Assembly: GCA_963758205.1 (NCBI GenBank)
Contig: CAVWUM010000002.1
Location: 744,001-808,000 of the forward strand
Source: Owenweeksia sp963758205
GTDB taxonomy: Bacteria; Bacteroidota; Bacteroidia; Flavobacteriales; Schleiferiaceae
Direction of reading: 5' to 3'
Length of the DNA: 64,000 nucleotides
Shown: in pieces, positions 18,025 through 26,638 of the stretch
Layout of the letters: each line of letters begins with the position of its first letter
How positions within the stretch are numbered: position 1 is the first letter of the stretch
The notes under the pieces: model-generated
Told to the model about the DNA's origin: nothing
The model's database searches: none
What the model saw: only the letters and a program-made list of their open reading frames with translations
Program-made: the position numbers and the translations under genes

Positions 18025-19201
18025 TTATACCATCTCAAAAATACCGGCTGCACCCTGCCCGGTGCCTACACACATGGTTACCATTCCGTATTTCTGATTT
18101 CTCTTTTTTAATTCATGCAAAACCTGGGTAGTAAGCTTTGCCCCGGTACAGCCCAGTGGGTGCCCCATTGAAATGGCTCCACCATTCACATTCAGGATTT
18201 CTTCATTTAGATCCCAACTCGCGGGTAACCGCAATGGATTGGGAGGCAAAGGCCTCATTCAGCTCAATAAGTTCTATTTGATCTAGCTTCATGCCGGCCT
18301 GATCTAATGCCTTTGGTATAGCTTTGATTGGCCCAATACCCATAATGCGTGGTTCAACACCCATAGCAGCATAACTAACCAAACGGGCGATAGGCTCAAG
18401 GTTTAACTCCTTTACCATGCGCTCGCTCATTATTACAGCAAAGGAGGCCCCATCAGAGGTTTGTGATGAATTACCAGCTGTAACAGAACCTTTGGCGGCA
18501 AACACCGGCCTCAATTTGGCCAATGCCTCTTTTGAGGTATCGGCCCGTGGGCCTTCATCTGTATCTACCGTGTATTTTTTAGTCTGGCGTTTTTCATTAC
18601 CATCCAAGTAAACCTCCTCCACCTCGTAAGGCGTTATTTCATCTTTAAATCGGCCCTCCTTTATGGCAGCCAAAGCCCTTTGGTGAGATCTATAGGCAAA
18701 AGCATCCTGGTCTTCGCGGCTAACATTATATTTAGATGCTACCGCTTCAGCCGTAAGGCCCATATTGTTGTACCAATCAGGATGGGTATTTGCCGTATTG
18801 TAGTTCGGTGTAACCTTAAACCCGCCCATTGGGATAAAGCTCATACTTTCGGCACCACCGGCAATAATGCAATCGGCCATACCGGCTTTTATTTTAGCCG
18901 AGGCTATGGCTATAGTCTCCAATCCGGAGGCACAATAACGATTAACCGTTACCCCCGGCACACTTTCAGTGTTAAGACCCATTAGTGAAATCAGGCGACC
19001 CATATTAAGGCCTTGCTCAGCCTCGGGCATGGCATTTCCTACTATCACATCATCCACCCGCTCCTTATCCAGATTGGGGATGGAGGTCATCAAATCCTTT
19101 ATTACGGCTGCCGCCAGATCATCAGGGCGCACAAACCTAAATCCGCCCCTGTTGGCCTTTCCAACCGCTGTTCTTTTTATTTTTACTATGTATGCTTCCA
19201 T
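18025..19201 (-). pseudogene. fadA: Acetyl-CoA acyltransferase (thiolase, FadA), reading frame broken by one base
   Basis: The two overlapping frames together give a full thiolase of about 392 residues, the last enzyme of beta-oxidation. The nucleophilic cysteine is in NRYCASGLETI, and the second catalytic pair is GHPLGCTGA and CVGTGQGAAG in the downstream frame. The break is at the CCC (GGG on the coding strand) at 18213-18215: removing one G restores TRELDLNEEILNVNGG, exactly the family sequence. A one-base homopolymer gain fits a sequencing error; if real, the enzyme lacks its C-terminal catalytic half. It is the last gene of the marR-fadN operon. Confidence 0.88.
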
Positions 19202-19205
19202 TTTA

Positions 19206-19685
19206 TTAGTATTGGGTAGTTGGTATTGAGTATTGAGTACTGATATGTACTCTTATCTCAACCAACTAGCTTCTTAAACTTTTTAATAAATTATAGTTCA
19301 TTTTCTGAATGCTTTCAATAGCCGGATAAACAGATTGTACTTGTGTATCAGTCAAGAACTCCAATCGGTTTGCCAATATAAGCTGAGTCTCCAGTTCGTT
19401 AGACGATCCATTGCTGATATCCACAAACCGGGCAAAATCAATTACCGAATTTCTCCCTGCTCCTTCTGCTAGATTTGAAGGTATGGAAACTGCGCACTTC
19501 TTTATTTGAGAGGTAAGCGCATATAATTCCTCCTTAGGCATACTCTGCATGAGCTTGTAAATTTCAACTGCCAAATCCATTGACTTTTGCCATACTTTAA
19601 GTTCTTTGAAATTGTGCATAATTCAATTTTTATTTTTATACGATTTGTTTTAGTCGCAACCTACTCAATACCCTATACTCAGTAC
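19206..19685. repeat. Simple-sequence flanks around the four-helix-bundle gene
   Basis: Left of the gene (19206-19243) is a string built from GGTATTGAGTA-like units. Right of it (about 19660-19698) are CTACTCAATACCC and ACTCAGTACCCACTACC units, which read as the same kind of motif on the opposite strand. The gene is thus framed by inverted, degenerate repeats inside an operon. Confidence 0.5.
19266..19619 (-). CDS. Four-helix-bundle protein (23S rRNA intervening-sequence protein family)
   Basis: A 117-residue helical protein that matches the family annotated as four helix bundle or S23/IVP: FKELKVWQKSMDLAVEIYKL at the start, IPSNLAEGAGRNS in the middle and ELETQLILANRLEFL near the end. The family was first seen inside 23S rRNA intervening sequences and is related to Avd of diversity-generating retroelements. 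Its own function is not known. It sits between fadN and fadA, in the same direction, and is framed by degenerate inverted repeats, so it looks like an insertion into the fad operon. Confidence 0.88.
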   Translation of the reverse strand: MHNFKELKVWQKSMDLAVEIYKLMQSMPKEELYALTSQIKKCAVSIPSNLAEGAGRNSVIDFARFVDISNGSSNELETQLILANRLEFLTDTQVQSVYPAIESIQKMNYNLLKSLRS

Positions 19686-19703
19686 CCACTACCTACCCGC
19701 ACA

Positions 19704-22109
19704 TTAATTCCTCAACGGCTTACCAGTCTTAAGCATGTGCTGAATTCTTTCTAAAGTGTTTTTGTTGGCGCAGAGGCTTACAAATGCCTGGCGCTCCAAA
19801 TCCAACAGGTATTGCTCTGAAACGTGTGTAGCTTCACTTAAATCACCACCACTCATTACATAACCCAATTTATCAACCATCATTTTTTCATATTCGCTTG
19901 CGTAGCCACCCTCAAACATCTGATGGGCCCCAACCTTAAAGGCTCCCAGGGCCTGGCGACCTAACACCTTAATGTCTTTTTCTTTGGTTGGCATCTGGTA
20001 ACCGGTATCGGCAAGGGCCAGGCAACGCTCTTTGGCATCAGCTATCAGTCTGCGCTTATTCATAGTGATGCGATCGCGACCTTCAATAAAATAGCCCAGG
20101 TTAAAACCTTCAACTGCCGAAGTTGACACTTTGGCCTGCGCTATATTGATAAGGTTTTCGCGGTATGCATTCAATTCAATATCATCTTTAACATAGCGCT
20201 GCGATGCCCTGCGGGTAAGTTCTTTGGTACCACCACCACCGGGAATAACACCTACGCCAAACTCCACTAAACCAATGTAGCTCTCTGCGTAAGCCTGAAC
20301 GGCATCGGCATGTAAAACAGCTTCGCAACCTCCACCAAGTGTCATATTAAACGGAGCCACCACCACTGGTATGGATGAATAGCGAATCCGCATCATGGTA
20401 TCCTGGAAGTACTTCACTGCAAAGTTCAGTTCATCATACTCCTGCTCCACCGCCATCATAAATATCATTCCAAGGTTGGCGCCCACGGTAAAGTTCTGGC
20501 CCTGGTTGGCTATTACCACACCGCGATATTCCTTTTCGGCCAGCTCAATACCCTTGTTAATACCAGCCAGCACCCCATCACCTAGTGAGTTCATTTTGCT
20601 ATGGAATTCAATATTCAGAATGCCATCACCAAGGTCAATCACCGAGCAATCATCATTTTTCCAAACGGTTTTACTTTCCCGTAAATGATCAAGAATAATA
20701 AGCTCGCGGATACCGGGAACTTCGCGCATAGCTTTATCAGGAATAGAGTAATAGTGCTGCACACCGCCCTTGATTTCATAGAAGGACGACTGACCACTGC
20801 TCAACATCTCCTTAACCCAATCGGCTACTTTATGCCCCTGGGCCTCGGCCAGCTCCACACCTTTTTGTACGCCTATGGCATCCCATATTTCAAACGGGCC
20901 ATGCTGCCAGCCAAAACCGGCACGCATACCTTCATCAATCCTGAAAAGCTCATCTGAAATTTCAGGAATACGATGCGATACATAGGCAAACAAGCCCCCA
21001 AATGATTTACGGAAAAACTCGCCCGCTTTATCATCTGCATCCACCAATACGGGGAAACGATCTGCAACTTTGTCAATACCCTTGGTTTTATCCAATACCG
21101 GAAAGCGACTCTTATCTTTTTCCGTGTACTCCATCGTGTCAAAATCCAACGAAAGGATTTTGCTACTGCCATCATCCTGCTTTACCTTTTTGTAAAAGCC
21201 TTGTCCTGATTTAGACCCCAGCCATTCGTTCTCCTGCATTTTTTTAATAAAATCAGGAAGCTGGAAAATGTCATTTCGCTCATCGTCCTTTACATTTTCA
21301 TAAAGTCCGTTGGCAACGTGAATTAAAGTATCCAATCCTACCACATCAGCTGTGCGGAATGTGGCCGACTTTGGGCGACCAATAAGCGGGCCCGTGAGTT
21401 TATCCACATCTTCTATACTGAGGCCGGAATCCTTAACATAATTGAAAAGTTCCATCATGCTGTACACCCCAACTCTATTGGCAATAAAAGCCGGAGTATC
21501 CTTAGCCAGCACGGTGGTTTTACCGAGATATACATCTCCGTAATTCATTAAAAAGTCCACAACTTCCTGGTCGGTATCCTTAGTAGGGATAATTTCAAGC
21601 AACTCCAGGTAGCGCGGTGGGTTAAAGAAGTGAGTTCCGCAGAAGTATTTTTTAAAATCATCACTGCGCCCCTCCGTCATTAAGTGAATGGGAATACCTG
21701 AAGTATTACTGGAAATAAAAGTTCCGGCTTTGCGGTGTTGCTCCACCTGGTCAAAAACCTTTTTCTTAATATCCAGTCGCTCCACCACCACTTCAATAAT
21801 CCAGTCAACATCTTTGATGTCGGCCATATTATCTTCAAAGTTGCCAGTGGTAATACGGCTGGCAAAATCCTTGTCGTAGATAGGCGAAGGATTACTTTTG
21901 AGGGCATTCTGCAAGTGGTCGTTCACCAGCCTGTTGCGCACCTGTTTATCTTCAAGGCTCAGCCCTTTGGCTTTTTCCTTATCGTTTAGCTCCCTTGGCG
22001 GGATATCCAGTAATAATACCTTTACGCCAATGTTGGCAAAGTGGCATGCAATGCGCGAACCCATTATACCTGAGCCCAGCACGGCCACCTTTTTTATTGT
22101 TCTGTTCAT
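19704..22109 (-). CDS. fadN: 3-hydroxyacyl-CoA dehydrogenase/enoyl-CoA hydratase fusion (FadN-like)
   Basis: An 801-residue bifunctional beta-oxidation enzyme in the FadN order, dehydrogenase first and hydratase last (Escherichia FadB has the opposite order). The NAD-binding Rossmann motif is VLGSGIMGSRIACHFA (about residues 10-25), with FISSNTSGIPI and CGTHFFNPPRYLELLEII next. The crotonase part starts near residue 490, with IANQGQNFTVGANL and GGGCEAVLHADAV forming its oxyanion hole and LVEFGVGVIPGGGGT its active-site loop. It overlaps the upstream marR by 4 bp and is followed by the four-helix gene and thiolase. Confidence 0.93.
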   Translation of the reverse strand: MNRTIKKVAVLGSGIMGSRIACHFANIGVKVLLLDIPPRELNDKEKAKGLSLEDKQVRNRLVNDHLQNALKSNPSPIYDKDFASRITTGNFEDNMADIKDVDWIIEVVVERLDIKKKVFDQVEQHRKAGTFISSNTSGIPIHLMTEGRSDDFKKYFCGTHFFNPPRYLELLEIIPTKDTDQEVVDFLMNYGDVYLGKTTVLAKDTPAFIANRVGVYSMMELFNYVKDSGLSIEDVDKLTGPLIGRPKSATFRTADVVGLDTLIHVANGLYENVKDDERNDIFQLPDFIKKMQENEWLGSKSGQGFYKKVKQDDGSSKILSLDFDTMEYTEKDKSRFPVLDKTKGIDKVADRFPVLVDADDKAGEFFRKSFGGLFAYVSHRIPEISDELFRIDEGMRAGFGWQHGPFEIWDAIGVQKGVELAEAQGHKVADWVKEMLSSGQSSFYEIKGGVQHYYSIPDKAMREVPGIRELIILDHLRESKTVWKNDDCSVIDLGDGILNIEFHSKMNSLGDGVLAGINKGIELAEKEYRGVVIANQGQNFTVGANLGMIFMMAVEQEYDELNFAVKYFQDTMMRIRYSSIPVVVAPFNMTLGGGCEAVLHADAVQAYAESYIGLVEFGVGVIPGGGGTKELTRRASQRYVKDDIELNAYRENLINIAQAKVSTSAVEGFNLGYFIEGRDRITMNKRRLIADAKERCLALADTGYQMPTKEKDIKVLGRQALGAFKVGAHQMFEGGYASEYEKMMVDKLGYVMSGGDLSEATHVSEQYLLDLERQAFVSLCANKNTLERIQHMLKTGKPLRN

Positions 22110-22552
22110 ACTTTTTGTTGAAATATTTTTCGGTTGGTAATCAATTCATTTACTTGGTTTATAACCTCAAAGAAGGTCTGAAGTTTATCCTCGCCCACCT
22201 TGGCAGAAACCACCTTATTAAACTGAACAACAGCTTCGCGGGCATCCAGACGTTTTTCCTGACCGAATCTGGTAAGATACACCAGTACACTTCGGCCATC
22301 TGCCGGATTGCGCCTGCGCTCAATAAGGCCTCGCTCCTCCATATTTTTCAGAATACGCGAAAGGCTGGTAGCCTCCATGCCCATTTTAGGTCCAAGGGCC
22401 GTAGATGGGGTGCCATGTTCAATATCAATGTTGAGCAATACATAGCCCGTGGCCATAGTGGCGTCATATTTAGCAGCCTCTTCATTATACATCTTGGCAA
22501 TGCTCTGCCATGTGCGTTTAATGTGGAAGTCAATAGTTTCTTCTGATTTCAA
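22106..22552 (-). CDS. MarR-family transcriptional regulator of fatty-acid degradation
   Basis: A 148-residue winged-helix regulator. The DNA-binding core is PKMGMEATSLSRILKNMEERGLI, followed by the wing ERRRNPADGRSVLVYLT. It is the first gene of the marR-fadN-fadA operon and overlaps fadN by 4 bp. A perfect palindrome TATGCGCGCATA lies 41 bp upstream of its start, against its own -7 box, and the same palindrome lies before the distant fadE-like gene. By analogy with other fatty-acid regulators, long-chain acyl-CoA may release it from DNA; that is inference. It plays the role FadR plays in Bacillus but is from another family. Confidence 0.9.
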   Translation of the reverse strand: MKSEETIDFHIKRTWQSIAKMYNEEAAKYDATMATGYVLLNIDIEHGTPSTALGPKMGMEATSLSRILKNMEERGLIERRRNPADGRSVLVYLTRFGQEKRLDAREAVVQFNKVVSAKVGEDKLQTFFEVINQVNELITNRKIFQQKV

Positions 22553-22574
22553 GCGGTGTGGGTTTATTGTACAT

Positions 22575-22582
22575 CAAATATA
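22575..22582 (-). promoter_or_regulatory. -7 promoter box of marR-fadN-fadA
   Basis: On the minus strand the sequence is TATATTTG, an exact TAnnTTTG match, 23 bp upstream of the marR start codon. Confidence 0.6.
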
Positions 22583-22588
22583 AAAAAA

Positions 22589-22608
22589 TTACTATGCGCG
22601 CATAATAA
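22589..22608. promoter_or_regulatory. MarR operator of the marR-fadN-fadA operon
   Basis: The core TATGCGCGCATA (22593-22604) is a perfect palindrome. It extends to TTAC and ATAA arms with one mismatch. It ends 10 bp upstream of the -7 box, the same geometry as at the fadE-like promoter. Confidence 0.75.
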
Positions 22609-22658
22609 GAAAGACACAAACTCATTCTGCTCTAAAGGTACTGATGATAAACTATGTT

Positions 22659-23588
22659 TTATGAAAACAACGAATACCCCACCAACAGCTTGTTACCTTC
22701 TTTCCACCTAAGCCATGCCCTCCCGGCTTCTGTTCCGGTTTCGGACCTAAGCACAACCTGTATCCACTCACTTTTTACCAAAACAGGGATTAATAAGAAT
22801 TGCCCCTCAGGTTTTTGGAAAATGCCGGCCTGGTCCAATGGCTTTACCCGCAGCGGGTTTTTAACTGCATTCATATTTTCAATACTATTAACGGAAAGCA
22901 GAAACTTTGGCCAGAGCTTGATTTCAACATCACTTGCCGCCACCCACGCAGTGCGGCCATCGTATTGGTTTACTTCAACCTGCACCCACTCACGCCCCAG
23001 CGAAACCAGTTTTAGATAAAGTGTTTCATAATCCATTTTAAGGTGAGAAGGAGCAAACCATGGCGGTGCATAACTGATGAAATAATTGTGATGATCTGCT
23101 ATGCTGAAACTAATGCTATCATAGGGAGTATGCTCAGAGACCGGCTTACCATCAGTAATTGGGCCATAGAAGTAAAGGGCCTTACTGTTATAAAAATCGG
23201 GTTTGGCCATACCCAGGCCCATTTCGGTGGAATTTTTAACAACAGGTGCTGATGGCGCATAGGCCAGAACATTTATTGCATCCGTGGCCTCACGTTTTGG
23301 AGAGGGGCTTTCATCTGGCTGTGTACTCTGTTTTTTAATTATCGCCCAACTCACAGGTAGTATCAATAAAATGGCAAGTATGAATACCAGCCACTTCATT
23401 ACTTTTTTTGATAGTCGCGACATACTGAAAATGTCAGCCACCAAAGCGATTACAGCTCCAATAAGTCCATCAAAAAATACAATAGCTCCACCAGCCAGCC
23501 CACTGCCTTCGGGTAGGGTGAGGCCTCCGTAAATCATGCCGAGGTAGAATCCCGTAAGGCAACAAAGCAAAACGTATAGGAACTTCAT
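22659..23588 (-). CDS. Hypothetical membrane protein with three N-terminal helices
   Basis: A 309-residue protein of no family I recognise. Three hydrophobic segments occupy the first about 90 residues (FLYVLLCCLTGFYLGMIYGG, IVFFDGLIGAVIALVADIF and WLVFILAILLILPVSWAII). A soluble domain of about 200 residues follows, rich in beta-like segments and ending in GTEAGRAWLRWKEGNKLLVG, which could be an SH3-like module. It is upstream of marR on the same strand, but with its own stop and about 106 bp between, so a functional link is unlikely. Confidence 0.65.
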   Translation of the reverse strand: MKFLYVLLCCLTGFYLGMIYGGLTLPEGSGLAGGAIVFFDGLIGAVIALVADIFSMSRLSKKVMKWLVFILAILLILPVSWAIIKKQSTQPDESPSPKREATDAINVLAYAPSAPVVKNSTEMGLGMAKPDFYNSKALYFYGPITDGKPVSEHTPYDSISFSIADHHNYFISYAPPWFAPSHLKMDYETLYLKLVSLGREWVQVEVNQYDGRTAWVAASDVEIKLWPKFLLSVNSIENMNAVKNPLRVKPLDQAGIFQKPEGQFLLIPVLVKSEWIQVVLRSETGTEAGRAWLRWKEGNKLLVGYSLFS

Positions 23589-23742
23589 TTAACTACAGTT
23601 TGTTTAAACGGATTATGATTTGGTATTACACGCCTAATTATCAAGCGAAAGCAGTACTGAACGAATTTACAGGAAATTTGTAGTTATAACAGGTGATTAA
23701 AAGCCTATCTCCTTATTACTTTGCAGCAACCCAAATACTTTT

Positions 23743-25275
23743 ATGGAAACAGCAGAAACGAAAATTGAAATCCGCCACCTCCTCATTGAAGACTATAAAG
23801 ATCTCAAAAATGCCATGGTTGAGGCCTACACCGATTATGATGATGAACCCTGGCGGCTGAAGGACATCAGGATTCTACTAGCTAAATTTCCGGAAGGGCA
23901 AATTGCAGTTTGCGTGAATGACAAGGTAGTGGGCTGCGCTCTTTCTATAATTGTGGATTACAATAAGTATGGCGATAACCATCGCTATGAGCAGATTGTA
24001 GGCGATTACACTTTTGACACCCACGATGCCGATGGTGATGTGCTATATGGTATTGAAGTTTTTGTACATCCTGATTTCAGAGGGATGCGCCTTGCCCGAA
24101 GGCTGTATGATGCCCGTAAGGAACTATGTGAAAGCTTTAACCTGAGAAGCATCATTTTTGGAGGCCGCATGAGCAACTATGCTGCCCAGGAAGAAAAATA
24201 TAGCCCTAAGGAATACATTGAGCAGGTAAAGAATAATCATATTCATGATGCCGTGCTTAATTTTCAGTTTGCCAATGGGTTTCACGTAAAAAAGCTCATT
24301 AAAAATTACATACCTGAAGATGCCGCCAGCAATGATTATGCGGCCCTGATGGAGTGGAACAATATATATTATGAAGAGAAGGAAAAGCATATAAACCAGG
24401 AAAAATCTGTTGTGCGCATTGGCTTAGTGCAATGGCAAATGCGGGAGTTAAACTCTTTTGAGCGATTAGTAGACTATATAGATTATTTTGTTGATGCAGT
24501 AAGCGACTATCAGTCGGATTTTGTGCTTTTCCCTGAACTGTTTAATGCTCCACTGATGCAGGCCTATAACCACATGGGCGTTTCGCAGGCTATACGCCAA
24601 CTGGCGGGTTATACGGAAAGATTGAGGGATGTATTGGTGGAAAAAGCCGTGAGCTACAACATCAATATTATTTCGGGTAGTATGCCTATTTTAAGAGATG
24701 AAAAACTCTACAATATTACCTACCTGTGCCGCAGGGATGGCACCTGGGACTATTATGACAAGGTGCACATTACACCAGCTGAAAAATCAGATTGGGGAAT
24801 GGAAGGCGGAGAAAAAGTAAAAATATTTGACACCGACTCCGGTAAGATTGGCATTCTTGTTTGCTATGATGTAGAATTTCCGGAACTATCGCGTATTTAT
24901 GCCGACCAGGGCATGCAGATACTCTTTGTGCCTTTCCTTACCGATACCCAAAACGGCTATATGCGGGTGCGAAACTGCGCCATGGCCCGCGCAATAGAAA
25001 ATGAATGCTACGTGGCGATTGCCGGCTCTGTAGGTAACCTGCCCAAGGTTAGTAATATGGATATTCAATATGCACAGTCGGCTATTTTCACTCCAAGTGA
25101 TTTTGCCTTCCCTACCAATTGTATTAAGGCGGAAGCTACTCCAAATACAGAGATGACTATTGTGGCAGATGTAGATCTGGATTTATTGAAAGAACTCCAC
25201 AACCATGGCAGTGTACGAACCCTGGCGGACAGACGTCATGATCTTTATAAGGTGGAGGTTCACAAGAAAATCTAA
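23743..25275 (+). CDS. GNAT acetyltransferase fused to a nitrilase-type C-N hydrolase
   Basis: A 510-residue two-domain protein. The first about 200 residues are a GNAT fold, with the acetyl-CoA loop in VHPDFRGMRLARRLYDARKEL. From about residue 220 a carbon-nitrogen hydrolase domain has the full catalytic triad: Glu in LFPELFNAPLM, Lys in YYDKVHITPAEK and Cys in ILVCYDVEFPE. This fusion is known in Bacteroidota and other phyla, but its substrate is not established; an amide is expected from the hydrolase part. It appears to be a single-gene unit. Confidence 0.92.
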   Translation: METAETKIEIRHLLIEDYKDLKNAMVEAYTDYDDEPWRLKDIRILLAKFPEGQIAVCVNDKVVGCALSIIVDYNKYGDNHRYEQIVGDYTFDTHDADGDVLYGIEVFVHPDFRGMRLARRLYDARKELCESFNLRSIIFGGRMSNYAAQEEKYSPKEYIEQVKNNHIHDAVLNFQFANGFHVKKLIKNYIPEDAASNDYAALMEWNNIYYEEKEKHINQEKSVVRIGLVQWQMRELNSFERLVDYIDYFVDAVSDYQSDFVLFPELFNAPLMQAYNHMGVSQAIRQLAGYTERLRDVLVEKAVSYNINIISGSMPILRDEKLYNITYLCRRDGTWDYYDKVHITPAEKSDWGMEGGEKVKIFDTDSGKIGILVCYDVEFPELSRIYADQGMQILFVPFLTDTQNGYMRVRNCAMARAIENECYVAIAGSVGNLPKVSNMDIQYAQSAIFTPSDFAFPTNCIKAEATPNTEMTIVADVDLDLLKELHNHGSVRTLADRRHDLYKVEVHKKI

Positions 25276-25369
25276 AACCCCGGACGTACTCAGTTCAAAT
25301 AAAACTGTTTGATATTTTAGCCTTATAAACAAGGCGAAAGCCTAATTTAAATAACTGGCTTAATCAAGC

Positions 25370-26638
25370 ATGGAAAAATTTGTAATAGTAGGAGGTGGCC
25401 CTGCTGGTAGTACTATAGCAGCCTTACTGGCAAAAGAAGGGAAAAACGTGCTGGTATTTGACACTGCCATAAAAAGAGAATTATACGTGGGTGAAAGCCT
25501 GATACCAGCCACCATGCCCGTTATCCAAAAACTTGGACTGGAAGAAAAAGTAAAAAGCTTTAGCGTTTTTAAGCCTGGGGCTTCTGTATGGCTTGATAAG
25601 GAAGAATGTGCCGTAGCCTCTTTTGATGGGGGAATGGGTAGCCTGCCGCCCTACGCCTATAATACCAACAGGATAAAATTCGATCAGGCTATTAAGGACA
25701 GGGCCATCGAACTCGGAGCTCAGTATATCGAAGAAAAAATTGAGGTTTTCTTTGAAGATGACCGCTGCATAATACCTCAACAAACCGTTGAAGCTTACCC
25801 TGCATTTTTTAATGATAAACAACCCGATTTTGTAATTGATGCCACAGGCCGGAGACGACTTTTCGCCAACAAAGCCAAATTGGAATCTAAGAAAGGTAAA
25901 AGGCACGATATAGCTCTTTTTGCCCATGTGGATGGCAACACTTTTGACCGTAATGAAGGTGATATACATATGCATCTTGCCAGCACCGGCTGGTGCTGGC
26001 GCATCCCCTTACCGGGAAAAACCTCAGTGGGTGTGGTGATGGACAAAGATCAATGGCAACGATATGGCAGCAGTAAAGAGGAGCGCTTCGACAACTTCCT
26101 GAAAAAGGATGACGTGTTAAAAAACTTTTTGAGTGAGACCAGCAGACTTACAGAAGTGCAGCAATATTCTAACTACCAATTGGAGGCTACTCGTTTTTAT
26201 GGTAAAAACTGGGTTTTGATTGGTGATGCGGCCGGGTTCATCGATCCAGTATTTTCATCAGGCCTATACCTGGGTATGAACTACGCCTCAGTAGTTGCAG
26301 ATATTTTGATAAAAGGTGGTGATTTATCCCAATACCAAAAGCAGTGGAAAAAAGAGGTGAAATCATGGAAAAAGATGGTAGACATTTGGTACAACGGCCG
26401 GCTGTTCACAACATACCGGATAGGCCAGGAACAGTTGAAAAACCCTTTGGGTAAAGCAATGGAAGGGCACATCGTAAAACATTTTACCAGCATTTTTACC
26501 GGTGAAGCCGTGCGCAGCTCCTATAGCATGTGGCTGCTATCTTTTATGACGGGCTATCTGATAGATGTAATGCGATTAATGGGCATGCATCGTCATAAAC
26601 GCAAAACATTGGCGGTTGATAAAAATCTTTCTCAATAA
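25370..26638 (+). CDS. FAD-dependent oxidoreductase of the flavin halogenase/geranylgeranyl reductase type
   Basis: A 422-residue flavoprotein. The FAD Rossmann motif is VGGGPAGSTIAALLAKEG (residues 5-22), followed by YVGESLIPATMPVIQKLGL. GWCWRIPLPG (about residue 207) fits the WxWxIP motif of flavin-dependent halogenases, and IGDAAGFIDPVFSSGLYLGM is the second FAD contact. The motif suggests relation to tryptophan halogenase-like enzymes, but many such proteins in Bacteroidota serve as hydroxylases or reductases in lipid or pigment pathways. No biosynthetic cluster surrounds it, so the substrate stays open. Confidence 0.85.
   Translation: MEKFVIVGGGPAGSTIAALLAKEGKNVLVFDTAIKRELYVGESLIPATMPVIQKLGLEEKVKSFSVFKPGASVWLDKEECAVASFDGGMGSLPPYAYNTNRIKFDQAIKDRAIELGAQYIEEKIEVFFEDDRCIIPQQTVEAYPAFFNDKQPDFVIDATGRRRLFANKAKLESKKGKRHDIALFAHVDGNTFDRNEGDIHMHLASTGWCWRIPLPGKTSVGVVMDKDQWQRYGSSKEERFDNFLKKDDVLKNFLSETSRLTEVQQYSNYQLEATRFYGKNWVLIGDAAGFIDPVFSSGLYLGMNYASVVADILIKGGDLSQYQKQWKKEVKSWKKMVDIWYNGRLFTTYRIGQEQLKNPLGKAMEGHIVKHFTSIFTGEAVRSSYSMWLLSFMTGYLIDVMRLMGMHRHKRKTLAVDKNLSQ

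Noticed and set aside
18025..18258. A separate small thiolase-like gene
   Set aside because: It is the C-terminal part of the adjoining thiolase; one base change joins both parts into a normal FadA.
22654..23019. A plus-strand frame of 121 codons opposite the three-helix membrane protein gene
   Set aside because: It is the antisense shadow of a gene with clear signal and membrane features on the minus strand.
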